Below, one piece after another: positions 41,838 through 49,916 of a DNA stretch of 64,000 bases. Position 1 is the first letter of the stretch. Every line of letters begins with the position of its first letter. A program made the position numbers and the translations under genes. This DNA is from Acidobacteriota bacterium. Lineage in GTDB: Bacteria; Acidobacteriota; Blastocatellia; Pyrinomonadales; Pyrinomonadaceae. The stretch spans positions 1-64,000 of the forward strand of contig JAEZIT010000086.1 of assembly GCA_023436495.1 (NCBI GenBank), written 5' to 3'. The notes under the pieces are model-generated. The model saw nothing but the letters and a program-made list of their open reading frames with translations. It had not been told where the DNA came from and made no database searches.

Positions 41838-42771
41838 ATATCTTGCACAACGTACGGACGTTGATGCACCAACAATAGTTCCTTCCACACTTGGGGCAAT
41901 ACCAGCCCCGATTTGCCCATTTTTAGGAGCTCAGTGCACCAAGCTGGCTCGGTCAAACCCACAGCAGCCTATTTGTACGGTTCGAACCGCAACGGGCCGC
42001 CCTTGGATTGTCTGTACAAATCGTTTGATTCCGGCAAAAAGCAACGTGATTACGCCCTATCACACAACAGTGCTAGGCGAAGTCTCAAAGCTAGTCTTTC
42101 CTGAAGCGGATCCAATCGATATTGGTTTTAGGCCGCAGCACGGGATTCGTATGGAGGATGGAAAACGGGTAGTACTTGACTACGTCCTCAGAACTCGCGA
42201 TGTTCAGTCTCGAGGGCGAAGCAAAGCAATATTAGAAATTCAAGGTGGCGGGGAAACTAGTTCGACAGGTGATATCACCGCACATGTAGCTGCATGGGCT
42301 CAGAGCAAACCGCGATCCAATGCGATGCTACGGCAGTCCTTGCCGCGGCCTGGTACAATCGCTAACAATGCGTGGAAGCGTCAGCTCGAACAAATGTTCA
42401 GAAAGGTGCCGCTCGCACTTCGGTTCGACGCCGGATTCGTCCTTGCGATGGGACAGGTGTTGTTCGATTACGTTATTGGAAACTTTGGTGTTGCCCAACC
42501 CTATCGCGACGACTGGGAAATAGCCTTGATATCCATCGGTGAATCACCGAGTGAGCAGAATGGGCCTCTTCGTCTCGATAATGTGCTTGCAAGCTCGTTC
42601 ATAACTTTCGACGAATTTATCGAGGCCATTCGTCATTTCCCACTACCAGATGCTATGGGCGACCCCTTTCTTGGGAATTATCGCACGCTTGCAAACGATC
42701 TGATGAACTTCGAGCCGGAGCCGGAATCCGATGACCAGGATATCTTTGGTTGGGATTTGGACGATGCCTGA
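41818..42771 (+). CDS. NotI-like type II restriction endonuclease
   Basis: A 317-residue protein matching the NotI endonuclease family. Four cysteines (33, 40, 53, 66) in ICPFLGAQC ... PICTV ... WIVCTNR correspond to the iron-binding Cys4 site characteristic of NotI. A PD-(D/E)xK active site is present as Asp 121 (RVVLDYVLR), Glu 140 and Gln 142 (ILEIQGGGE); NotI itself uses a Glu-x-Gln form. It is shorter than NotI (383 residues). It overlaps the methyltransferase gene by 20 bp and the vsr gene by 8 bp, so the three form one restriction-modification operon. The recognition sequence cannot be predicted with certainty. Confidence 0.8.
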   Translation: MAVSVAEYLAQRTDVDAPTIVPSTLGAIPAPICPFLGAQCTKLARSNPQQPICTVRTATGRPWIVCTNRLIPAKSNVITPYHTTVLGEVSKLVFPEADPIDIGFRPQHGIRMEDGKRVVLDYVLRTRDVQSRGRSKAILEIQGGGETSSTGDITAHVAAWAQSKPRSNAMLRQSLPRPGTIANNAWKRQLEQMFRKVPLALRFDAGFVLAMGQVLFDYVIGNFGVAQPYRDDWEIALISIGESPSEQNGPLRLDNVLASSFITFDEFIEAIRHFPLPDAMGDPFLGNYRTLANDLMNFEPEPESDDQDIFGWDLDDA

Positions 42772-43180
42772 TAAATTTGATCTTGGAGTCCGAAGTAAAA
42801 TTATGCGCGCGATACGATCTCGGGATACCGGTCTCGAGATGACAGTTCGCACCTACCTGCACAATGCTGGCTATAGGTACCGACTTCACCGAAAGGATTT
42901 GCCCGGCAGACCGGATTTGGTGTTCCCTTCCCGAAGAGCCGTGATTTTTATAAATGGGTGTTTTTGGCATCATCATTCAAAAGAAAGTTGCACTATTTCA
43001 CATAAACCGCTGAGTAATCCTGAATACTGGACTCCGAAGTTGGAGCGCACTGTTACTCGCGATAAGATGAATCGGGCTAAATTGAGAAAGCTTGGCTGGA
43101 AAATTCTTACAATTTGGGAATGTGAGATGCAACCGTTAGATAAATTGTTTAAGAGAATTGTGCGTTTTCTTGATAGCTAG
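42764..43180 (+). CDS. vsr: Very short patch repair endonuclease
   Basis: Vsr nicks T:G mismatches that arise when 5-methylcytosine deaminates. The 138-residue protein shows the full family pattern: VRSKIMRAIRSRDTGLEMTVRTYL, then GYRYRLHRKDLPGRPDLVFPSRR, the metal-binding core VIFINGCFWHHH, and NPEYWTPKLERTVTRDKMNRAKLRKLGWKILTIWECE. The ATG at 42764 overlaps the end of the endonuclease gene. Pairing with a 5mC methyltransferase is the expected context, since it protects against mutation at the methylated sites. Confidence 0.93.
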   Translation: MPDKFDLGVRSKIMRAIRSRDTGLEMTVRTYLHNAGYRYRLHRKDLPGRPDLVFPSRRAVIFINGCFWHHHSKESCTISHKPLSNPEYWTPKLERTVTRDKMNRAKLRKLGWKILTIWECEMQPLDKLFKRIVRFLDS

Positions 43181-43357
43181 TAAGCGAAAGCGGTTGTGTT
43201 CGTCATTATCCGTCTCGATCCCCTGCCGCCTATTGGTTGTGCCTTTAATCTCCTCGGTGAAGTAAAAAGAAATTTTGACCGCAGCGCGGTGAAACCCGTG
43301 CCTAGTCAGCGATTTTTGCGATTCTTTTCTAATCGAGCGATCGGCGGGAGGCGGGCT

Positions 43358-43500
43358 TTAGCCGATCTGTTCGGCGAGGGCGATGATGATGCCTTCGGGG
43401 CTGTGGAGGTAGCAGAGGCGAGACGTGTTCTTGTTTTGTAACCCGGTCGCCGAGGAGTTCGGTGCCGCGGGGCGATTGTAATGACGGCATAGACGAAAAT
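43358..43500 (-). pseudogene. C-terminal remnant of a VOC/glyoxalase-like gene
   Basis: The minus strand reads NKNTSRLCYLHSPEGIIIAL then AEQIG and a TAA stop at 43358-43360. This is the typical C-terminal strand and tail of VOC-family proteins (CYL..PEGIIIALAEQIG). No upstream domain or start is present; the frame loses resemblance after about 43450. It marks decayed sequence at the right edge of the restriction island. Confidence 0.7.
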
Positions 43501-43664
43501 AATAACGACGCCCATTGTGATCCGGCCGGCGATATCATTAATTCGATAGGTCATGTGTTTTATCTATTGACTGACCGGAGAAGAGAATTGTTCAATATTC
43601 TTGCTGGCCGACCGCAGAGGCCTTTTAGCCTTCCTTTTCCAATCCTGCCCAAGGAGATCTTTCG

Positions 43665-43877
43665 ATGAACACTAATAAAAACAATCAGATCCCGAACATC
43701 GTCGTCTATGGCGTGCTCTACGTTACCATTTTTGGGATCAGCATTTGGCTATTGGAGTTTCGCAATGAAAGCCCCACTAACTGGATCCTTTATATAGCCA
43801 TGGCAACAGCATTCTTAGCAGGCCTCGTAAAACTTGCGTTAGGCGTGCGCAAGCGATACGAACCATCGTTGAAGTAG
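43665..43877 (+). CDS. Small two-helix membrane protein
   Basis: A 70-residue protein with two hydrophobic segments (IVVYGVLYVTIFGISIWLLEF and WILYIAMATAFLAGLVKLALGV), a polar Asn/Lys-rich N-terminus and a basic tail. An AAGGAG site lies 9 bp before the ATG, which supports translation. No family is recognised. It stands alone between decayed VOC sequence and the palindromic repeats. Confidence 0.6.
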   Translation: MNTNKNNQIPNIVVYGVLYVTIFGISIWLLEFRNESPTNWILYIAMATAFLAGLVKLALGVRKRYEPSLK

Positions 43878-43959
43878 ATTAAAGCGTGGCACGGAACGCG
43901 GCGGCTTGGCGCATTAACACTTATATTCGCGAATATGAGATTTGAGGCGGCGGCGTAGC

Positions 43960-44235
43960 CGCGGGGGAGAGAGGGGCCGGCCCGAAAGGCAGAGCCTTTC
44001 CGCAAATAGACGGGCGGAGCCCGAACGATCGGTGGGAATGCGGGAGAGCGATCCGGGCATTTTAGCTGAAGAATCAATGCCGTCGGAAAGGCAGAGCCTT
44101 TCCGCAAAATCGGCGGGCGGAGCCCCGAAGGGCCGCTCGGGAGGCGGGAGTGTGTTTGGAGCATAACTGGAAATAGAGCGCTGTCGGAAAGGCACAGCTT
44201 TGCCGCAAATGGATGGGCGGAGCCTGAAAGGCAAC
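43960..44235. repeat. Three copies of a palindromic intergenic repeat
   Basis: The block CGGAAAGGCAGAGCCTTTCC followed by GCAAA and GGCGGGCGGAGCC occurs near 43983, 44088 and 44185, spaced about 100 bp. Each first block is a hairpin (GGAAAGGC / GCCTTTCC). Copy 3 is degenerate (GGCACAGCTTTGCC). The layout resembles REP-type repeats. The minus-strand frames across it are low-complexity and are taken as by-products. Confidence 0.75.
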
Positions 44236-44293
44236 ACAAGCGATCCTTGACGGGCGGCAGTATGCTTATTTTGTTTCACAGATGAAATAATGC

Positions 44294-44322
44294 TTGACAG
44301 ATGCAATTTGCGTTGTTATATT
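44294..44322 (+). promoter_or_regulatory. Consensus sigma-70 promoter upstream of the capsid-like gene
   Basis: A perfect TTGACA (44294-44299), a 17-bp spacer and TATATT (44317-44322). Transcription would begin near 44329, giving a leader of about 130 nt before the ATG at 44459. Just upstream, TTTCACAGATGAAA (44274-44287) is a short inverted repeat that could bind a regulator. The leader contains a GC-rich hairpin around GCCGGCCGAGGCCGGGC. Confidence 0.75.
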
Positions 44323-44458
44323 CGTTTTATGGAACACAACGGGTGTTTCATTTTGGAGAAGGAGTGCCGGCCGAGGCCGGGCGGTTTGATGCCGGCGGGA
44401 TGACCGGGCACTGAGGCATGAATTAACGAATAGAAAAACAACGGAGTTTAAGGAAAAA

Positions 44459-45310
44459 ATGGCATTGAATTTTATACCTACGGTTTGGGCGGCGAGGCTG
44501 CTGGTGGCTTTAGATAAGGAGCTTGTTTATGGGCAGGCGAATGTTTGCAACAGGGACCATGAAGGGGAGATACGCGAGGCCGGGAACACGGTCAAGATCG
44601 CATCGATCGGGAATGTGACGGTGGCGAATTATGTAAAGAACACGAACATCGGGGACCCGGAGGCTTTGACGGACGAAGAGCAGATGCTGCTGGTGGACCA
44701 ATCGAAATATTTCAATTTTTACGTGGACAGCGTGGACCAGGCACAGCAGAAGGTGGATGTGCTGGACGAGGCGATGCGGCGTGCGGCGCAGGGGCTAAGA
44801 GCGGTGGCGGACGCGTACCTTGCGGGTTTGATGGCCGCGGCGGTAAAGGCGGAGAACACGATCGGGTCGGAAGAGACGCCGGAGATACCGACGAAGGATT
44901 CGGCGTATGAGCTGTTGGTGGACATGGGGGTGAAGCTGGACGAGGGGAATGTGCCGACGGATGGGCGTTTTGTGATCGTACCGGCGTGGTTTCATGGGCT
45001 GCTGCTGAAGGATGACCGGTTCGTGCGGGCCGGGACGGCGACGAGTGACGGGCGGCTTGGGAACGGCGAGGTCGGCGAGGCGGCGGGGTTCAGGATATTG
45101 AAATCGAACAATGTGCCGAATGTGGACGGAGGGGCGTTCAAGATAATGGCGGGGCACGCGATGGCTACGTCGTACGCGGAGCAGATATTGGACGTGCAGA
45201 CGTATAAGCCGGAGCGGAAATTTGGCGACGCTGTGAAGGGCTTGCACGTGTATGGTGCGAAGGTCGTAAGGCCGGAGGCGCTGGCGATGTTGGTGGCGGA
45301 CCGGGGGTAA
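44459..45310 (+). CDS. Isolated phage major-capsid-like protein (P22 coat/Gp5-type, HK97 fold)
   Basis: A 283-residue protein whose sequence follows tailed-phage capsid proteins: an N-terminal FIPTVWAARLLVALDKELVYG, CNRDHEGEIREAGNTVKIASIGNVTVANYVKNTNI, then ALTDEEQMLLVDQSKYFNFYVDSVDQAQQKVDVLDEAMRRAAQGL and FVIVPAWFHGLLLKDDRFVRAG. Length fits such capsids (about 280-320). No terminase, portal, scaffold, tail or integrase gene is within 20 kb. It has its own strong promoter and an AAGGA site before the ATG. It could be a prophage relic, a domesticated shell or part of a satellite; the reading frame is intact. Confidence 0.82.
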   Translation: MALNFIPTVWAARLLVALDKELVYGQANVCNRDHEGEIREAGNTVKIASIGNVTVANYVKNTNIGDPEALTDEEQMLLVDQSKYFNFYVDSVDQAQQKVDVLDEAMRRAAQGLRAVADAYLAGLMAAAVKAENTIGSEETPEIPTKDSAYELLVDMGVKLDEGNVPTDGRFVIVPAWFHGLLLKDDRFVRAGTATSDGRLGNGEVGEAAGFRILKSNNVPNVDGGAFKIMAGHAMATSYAEQILDVQTYKPERKFGDAVKGLHVYGAKVVRPEALAMLVADRG

Positions 45311-45345
45311 GGCCGCTGCGCTGGGAGTGACGCTCGTCTGCGGCC

Positions 45346-45462
45346 GCTGACGCGAGGCGGGCCTGCCTTGGGGGAGCAAGATCTGTGAAGAACCCGCCTG
45401 CTGACGCGAGGTGGGCCTGTGAGCAAGACCTGCGAAGAACCCACCTGCTGACGCGGGGTGGT
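45346..45462. repeat. Short tandem repeats between convergent capsid and lrp genes
   Basis: GCTGACGCGAGGCGGGCCTG at 45346 recurs at 45400 (one base different) and, shortened, at 45447. The spacers share GAGCAAGA.CTG.GAAGAACCC. CCCACCTGCTGACGCGGGGTGG can fold back on itself. It may serve as a terminator region for both genes. Confidence 0.65.
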
Positions 45463-45471
45463 TCTGACTGG

Positions 45472-45912
45472 TCATGCTGGGTTGATGGTGCGGCGTTTTA
45501 CTGGTGAGGAGAGGACGATCGTGGTGGTGGTTATGCCGTAGGGGGTGAGGCGGTCGATTATTTGTTGGAGGTGGTCGACGGAGGCGGCGGCTATTTTCAT
45601 TATGAAGGAATCGGCGCCGGTGCCGCGGTGGCATTCGAGGACTTCGGATGAGCGTTGGGCGACCTCGATAATGTGGCTGTAGTCGACGCCGGAGATGGAC
45701 ATGCGGATGAAGGCGGTGATGGGCAGGCCGACGCGGGCGGTATCGATCTCGGCACGGTAGCCGGTGATGATGCCGGCGTCTTCGAGCTTGCGTACGCGTT
45801 CGATGACGGCGGGGGTCGTAAGGCGGACGCGGCGGCCGAGCTCGGCGTAGCTGGTGCGGGCGTCTTCCTGGAGTTCGGTTAGAATTTTGCGGTCGGTGTC
45901 GTCTATGTTCAT
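45472..45912 (-). CDS. Lrp/AsnC-family transcriptional regulator
   Basis: A 146-residue feast/famine regulator. The N-terminal helix-turn-helix reads IDDTDRKILTELQEDARTSYAELGRRVRLTTPAVIERVRKLEDAGIITGYRAEID. The C-terminal ligand-binding RAM domain has ITAFIRMSI, SSEVLECHRGTGADSFIMKIAAASVDHLQQIID. Such proteins bind amino acids. It is divergent from the phenylalanine hydroxylase gene, so control of aromatic amino-acid breakdown is likely. Two palindromes lie directly upstream of its start. Confidence 0.92.
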   Translation of the reverse strand: MNIDDTDRKILTELQEDARTSYAELGRRVRLTTPAVIERVRKLEDAGIITGYRAEIDTARVGLPITAFIRMSISGVDYSHIIEVAQRSSEVLECHRGTGADSFIMKIAAASVDHLQQIIDRLTPYGITTTTIVLSSPVKRRTINPA

Positions 45913-45927
45913 ATTCGGACGGAGTTT

Positions 45928-45978
45928 GGGCTAAAGCCCTATGAATTTTGGGCGTTATCCACTAGCTAAAGCTAGTGG
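45928..45978. repeat. Two palindromes sharing the core GCTAAAGC upstream of lrp
   Basis: GGGCTAAAGCCC (45928-45939) and CCACTAGCTAAAGCTAGTGG (45959-45978) are both perfect or near-perfect inverted repeats around the same AA centre. They begin 16 bp upstream of the lrp start in the divergent gap to the phenylalanine hydroxylase gene. They could be regulator sites or a small dispersed intergenic repeat. The rest of the gap (45979-46210) is AT-rich and holds candidate promoter boxes but no gene. Confidence 0.6.
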
Positions 45979-46219
45979 CAATTCAAAATAGACCAGAGAG
46001 TGCGGGATCACTATTTGGCCCTGTCCGTCCCGCATTGTATCTCAATTCTTAACATTATTAAGCTCACGTTCGTTCCTGCCTTATCTTATAAAGTATTTGG
46101 CCCGATTTTACCAACGATTGGTATTCAAAATAATTATCCGTTCTATTACAATAGATTATTCGAGGATAACTTTTACTCCTGCCCGCGCATCGAAAATCTA
46201 GAGAGGAGCCGTGACCGCT

Positions 46220-47134
46220 ATGCCATCTGAGACCGCACCAGCCGCGACGACCGAGCCTGTTTTTACGCTGGACAATTATGTCGTAAAGGACGAGGACCTG
46301 CCCGAATTTCGGGACATGCAGTTTGAGGACATTAACCAGCTCCACCTTGATCATCCGGGCGCGAACGACCCGGAATATCGGACGCGGCGGGATTATATCG
46401 CGAGTTTGTCAAAGAAATTTCGCGAAACGGGCGTAATTACGGACGTCGATTACACGGAGCAGGAACAGCAGATCTGGCGGCACGTGGCGGAACGGCTCGA
46501 GGAATTGCACCAGAAATACGCGAGCCCGTTTTACCTGAAGGCAAAGCGGGATCTGGGCATTTCGACTGAGCGCATTCCGCAGATTTCGGAAATGAACCGG
46601 CGGCTGAAGGAGTTGACGGGGTTTCGGTTGGCGCCGATCGAAGGGCTGGTCGAGACGCGGGCTTTTTTGAGCTGGCTGTCGTATCGCGTGATGCTTTCGA
46701 CACAATATATCCGTCATCATTCGCGGCCGGATTATACGCCGGAGCCGGACATCGTGCACGAATCGATCGGGCATATACCGATGTTCACGAACCCGAATTT
46801 TGCGGACTATTCACAGTTTGTCGGGCACGGAGCGCGGATCGCGAACGACCGGCAGTTGGAAGAGCTCGGGCGGCTGTATTGGTTCACGGTGGAATTTGGA
46901 TTGGTGGAGCATGAAGGCGGGATAAAGGCGTACGGCGCGGGGCTGTTGTCGAGTTTTGGCGAGCTTGAATATGCATTCGGCGACGAGGTAGAGCGGCGGC
47001 CGTTCGACCTGGAAGAAGTGATAAATACGCCATACACCTATTCCGACATGCAGCCCATATTGTACGTCATCCCGTCATACGCGGAGCTGAAGGAAGTGAC
47101 GCGGAAGTATATAGAGAGTTTTGGTGGAAAGTAG
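46220..47134 (+). CDS. phhA: Phenylalanine 4-monooxygenase
   Basis: This enzyme hydroxylates phenylalanine to tyrosine using a pterin and non-haem iron. The 304-residue protein has the iron-binding [16 protein letters not shown] (two His) and the third ligand Glu in [11 protein letters not shown], plus SRPDYTPE and [16 protein letters not shown]. The core matches bacterial aromatic amino-acid hydroxylases; an N-terminal extension of about 30 residues is present. I used the ATG at 46220, which leaves a better gap to the AGAGGAG site than the GTG at 46211. The Lrp regulator is divergent, and hpd and hmgA are downstream, completing steps to maleylacetoacetate apart from the aminotransferase. Confidence 0.94.
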   Translation: MPSETAPAATTEPVFTLDNYVVKDEDLPEFRDMQFEDINQLHLDHPGANDPEYRTRRDYIASLSKKFRETGVITDVDYTEQEQQIWRHVAERLEELHQKYASPFYLKAKRDLGISTERIPQISEMNRRLKELTGFRLAPIEGLVETRAFLSWLSYRVMLSTQYIRHHSRPDYTPEPDIVHESIGHIPMFTNPNFADYSQFVGHGARIANDRQLEELGRLYWFTVEFGLVEHEGGIKAYGAGLLSSFGELEYAFGDEVERRPFDLEEVINTPYTYSDMQPILYVIPSYAELKEVTRKYIESFGGK

Positions 47135-47146
47135 TATTTTAAGGGT

Positions 47147-47380
47147 ATGAAAGATCTGATCGACATCAATCCGGAAATCATGGCCGGCAAGCCGGTAATA
47201 GGTGGCACTCGGATCACTGTTGAACTGGTGCTGGAAAAATTAGCTGCGGGTCAGACCATCGACGATATATTGACTTCCTATCCGCACATCAATCGCGAAC
47301 AGGTCCTGGCCTGCATTGACTATGCCCGGAGATCCTTGAACGCAGACTTCGTTTATCCGTTCGTTAAAGAAGCTGCATGA
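47147..47380 (+). CDS. DUF433 antitoxin-like protein, pair 1
   Basis: A 77-residue DUF433 protein (DINPEIMAGKPVIGGTRITVELVLEKLAAGQTIDDILTSYPHINREQVLACIDYARR), a small HTH-like fold that serves as antitoxin to DUF5615 toxins. It overlaps the toxin gene by 4 bp. A TATTTTAAGGG stretch just upstream may hold a -10 element with little leader. It lies 12 bp after the phenylalanine hydroxylase stop. Confidence 0.88.
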   Translation: MKDLIDINPEIMAGKPVIGGTRITVELVLEKLAAGQTIDDILTSYPHINREQVLACIDYARRSLNADFVYPFVKEAA

Positions 47381-47724
47381 GATTTCTCGCGGACGAGAAT
47401 ATCGAAAATGAGATCGTTGAGTCGCTGCGTATTGCAGGTCATGATGTGCTCGACCTAAAAGAGATCAGTCCCGGCATCGGCGACCTCGAAGTGCTCGCAC
47501 TGGCGACCGAGACCAGAACGGTAATTATAACGAACGATAAAGATTTCGGTGAGCTGGTGTTTCGCGACCAAAAACTTGCGGGCGGAATAATTCTCCTTCG
47601 TTTGGGAATTATGTCCAGCGAAGAAAAGGCGGAACGGCTGCGGGAATCGATCCGGATTCATAGCGCGGAAATGATTTCCGCATTCACGGTCATTACGCCG
47701 GATGGAATAAGGATCAGAAGATAG
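47377..47724 (+). CDS. DUF5615 PIN-like toxin, pair 1
   Basis: A 115-residue PIN-like protein: MRFLADENIENEIVESLRIAGHDV gives the first acidic residues, then ETRTVIITNDKDFGELVF supplies the central Asp pair, and GGIILLRLG follows. The acidic set matches Mg-dependent PIN ribonucleases. It is translationally coupled to the DUF433 gene (ATGA overlap), the standard antitoxin-toxin order. The RNA target is unknown. Confidence 0.86.
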   Translation: MRFLADENIENEIVESLRIAGHDVLDLKEISPGIGDLEVLALATETRTVIITNDKDFGELVFRDQKLAGGIILLRLGIMSSEEKAERLRESIRIHSAEMISAFTVITPDGIRIRR

Positions 47725-47773
47725 GCCTATATATTGCGAGAGCTTTGGCCACGGAAGCTTTGCGATTAACTGG

Positions 47774-48169
47774 ATGATAAAATACGAGATAAACGCGCCG
47801 ATTGGGACTGAGGAAATAATCGCGCTTTATGGCGCGGCGGGGCTGCGGCGGCCGATCGACGATCCGGAGCGGATAGGGAAAATGTTTGCGGGGTCGAACC
47901 TTGTGGTTTCGGCGCGCGAGGACGGCAGGCTGGTCGGGGTTGCGCGGTCGATCGCGGACGGGGCCTGGAGCTGTTATTTGGCGGACCTCGCCGTCGACCC
48001 GGAATACCAGCGCTCCGGCGTCGGGCGGCGGCTGGTGGAGTTAACGCGGGAAGCGGCCGGAGATGGTTCGATGGTGCTGCTGCTGTCGGTGCCCGGCGCG
48101 ATGGAATATTACCCGAAGATCGGGATGAGCAAGGTGGAGAACGGGTTTATATTTAATAGGAAGTATTAA
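47774..48169 (+). CDS. GNAT-family N-acetyltransferase
   Basis: A 131-residue GNAT protein. The acetyl-CoA-binding motif A is CYLADLAVDPEYQRSGVGRRLVELTREAA, followed by MVLLLSVPGAMEYYPKIGM, which resembles the small GNATs of the YjgM/ElaA-like kind. The substrate is unknown. No promoter or operon link is evident; 49 bp separate it from the toxin gene. Confidence 0.87.
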   Translation: MIKYEINAPIGTEEIIALYGAAGLRRPIDDPERIGKMFAGSNLVVSAREDGRLVGVARSIADGAWSCYLADLAVDPEYQRSGVGRRLVELTREAAGDGSMVLLLSVPGAMEYYPKIGMSKVENGFIFNRKY

Positions 48170-48231
48170 ATTTGTGCTCGAAGCCAGTCTCGGGGGTAAA
48201 TTGGGACTGGCAATAATGCGTTGATTGATCT

Positions 48232-48756
48232 ATGAGAATGATGAAGACATTGATTCTTATAGTCTTGCTTGCGGCAATCGCAATTCCGCAGAACGTTGAG
48301 GACTCTCTATACGCCCGGGGCCTTCAGGCATGTTTGGAGAAAGAGCTAACGTCGTATGCAAGGTTCTCGGATCGGGATTTGCAAAATGTTATCGTAGCTA
48401 AAGACTTGTACCTGACCACAAAGCTGCCGCAAAAGATGGGTGAGTTTTCAATCCGTTATTTGAACGATTCGGAGCTGGCTCAGGAATTTAAGAAACTTCC
48501 GAAAGACAAACGAAGACTTGGCGTTCCTTTCATTAAGATATTCCCGATCTCTGACAAGAACAATAAATTGTATTTTGCTTACAACAGTTACTGGTTTACA
48601 TACTCTGAAAAAGGCGGCGTCTTTTCTGAGAAAAAGATGATATTTGGACATGCTCTAGAAGGCGGCTGCCACGCGGAGGTCGGCTTCGACCCTATAGAAA
48701 GTAAGTTCGTCATAAAAGGCGCCAACTTTGGGGTGTCTAGCGGCCGGAGATCATAA
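48232..48756 (+). CDS. Small exported protein of unknown function
   Basis: A 174-residue protein with a probable signal peptide (MMKTLILIVLLAAIAIPQ). The mature part is mixed alpha/beta, with YARGLQACLEKELTSYARFSD and a C-terminal GHALEGGCHAEVGFDPIESKFVIKGANF. Two cysteines (in QACLE and GGCHAE) could pair. I recognise no family. Its lower GC content than the flanking hpd gene hints at later arrival. Confidence 0.6.
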   Translation: MRMMKTLILIVLLAAIAIPQNVEDSLYARGLQACLEKELTSYARFSDRDLQNVIVAKDLYLTTKLPQKMGEFSIRYLNDSELAQEFKKLPKDKRRLGVPFIKIFPISDKNNKLYFAYNSYWFTYSEKGGVFSEKKMIFGHALEGGCHAEVGFDPIESKFVIKGANFGVSSGRRS

Positions 48757-48780
48757 AGTTAAAGAAGACTATAGAATGTT

Positions 48781-49893
48781 ATGGAAAACAAGAATCCTTT
48801 AGGACTAAAGAAGATACATCACGTTGAGTTTTATGTTGGCAACGCCAAGCAGGCGGAGTTTTATTATCGGAAGGCGTTCGGGTTTTCGCGGGCGGCGTAT
48901 ATGGGCCTGGAAACGGGCAACCGCGAGACGACGAGCTATGTAATGCGGCAGAACCGCGTCACTTTTGTGCTGACGACGCCGCTCCATCCTGACCATCCGG
49001 CGGCCGAGCATATCAAGGCCCACGGCGACGGCGTGCGCGACATCGCGTTTCAGGTTGAGGACGCCGACCACGCGTTCAACGAAGCGGTAAAACGCGGAGC
49101 GACGCCCGTCGTCGAACCGCGCGACCTTTCGGACGAGAACGGACGGGTCCGCCACGCGGCGATCGCGACGTATGGCGACACGATCCATTCGTTCATCTCG
49201 TACAACTCGGCCAATAATGGACATAATTACAGCGGCCCGTTCCTGCCCGGATTCGTCGCTCAGGAGGTCGCGGGCGAAGAGGTCGGCATACAGCTTGTCG
49301 ACCACATCGTCGGGAACGTTGAGCTTGGCAAGATGAATTACTGGTGCGATTTCTATCGCGACGTGCTCGGGTTCTTCCGCTATATCACGTTTGACGACAA
49401 GGACATTTCGACGGAATATTCGGCCCTGATGTCGATCGTGATGAGCGACGGCGGACACAATATCAAGTTCCCGATCAACGAACCTGCCGAAGGCAAGGGC
49501 GGAAAATCGCAGATCCAGGAATACATCGATTTTTACCGTTCGGCCGGCGCGCAGCACATCGCTCTGCTGTGCAAAGATGTTCTGCACACGGTCGAGAAGC
49601 TGCAGGAGAACGGCGTCGAATTCCTGCGCGTGCCGGACACTTACTACGATGAGATCCCGGAACGCGTCGGAGAGATCGACGAAAGCATCGAGGACCTGAA
49701 ACGCCTCGGAATCCTGGTCGACCGCGACGACGAAGGCTACCTGCTGCAGATCTTTACGAAACCGGTCGAAGACCGTCCGACGGTGTTCTACGAAATTCTC
49801 CAACGCAAGGGCTGCAAGGGCTTCGGCAAGGGCAATTTCAAGGCGCTGTTCGTTTCGATCGAGGAAGAACAGCGGCGACGCGGCAATCTTTAA
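48781..49893 (+). CDS. hpd: 4-Hydroxyphenylpyruvate dioxygenase
   Basis: HPPD converts 4-hydroxyphenylpyruvate to homogentisate with non-haem iron. The 370-residue protein is a double VOC fold. The iron ligands are the His in [10 protein letters not shown], the His in [11 protein letters not shown] and the Glu in [13 protein letters not shown]. The C-terminal [21 protein letters not shown] is the family's closing helix. Length is typical (about 360-380). It supplies the substrate for hmgA about 3.2 kb downstream. Confidence 0.95.
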   Translation: MENKNPLGLKKIHHVEFYVGNAKQAEFYYRKAFGFSRAAYMGLETGNRETTSYVMRQNRVTFVLTTPLHPDHPAAEHIKAHGDGVRDIAFQVEDADHAFNEAVKRGATPVVEPRDLSDENGRVRHAAIATYGDTIHSFISYNSANNGHNYSGPFLPGFVAQEVAGEEVGIQLVDHIVGNVELGKMNYWCDFYRDVLGFFRYITFDDKDISTEYSALMSIVMSDGGHNIKFPINEPAEGKGGKSQIQEYIDFYRSAGAQHIALLCKDVLHTVEKLQENGVEFLRVPDTYYDEIPERVGEIDESIEDLKRLGILVDRDDEGYLLQIFTKPVEDRPTVFYEILQRKGCKGFGKGNFKALFVSIEEEQRRRGNL

Positions 49894-49916
49894 TAACGGG
49901 TTTTGGAACTCCCACA

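Noticed and set aside
43196..43441. Plus-strand frame of 81 codons after vsr
   Set aside because: It overlaps the VOC remnant, whose minus-strand frame has clear family sequence; the plus frame has none.
44459..45310. Prophage
   Set aside because: Apart from the capsid-like gene no integrase, terminase, portal or tail gene is visible.
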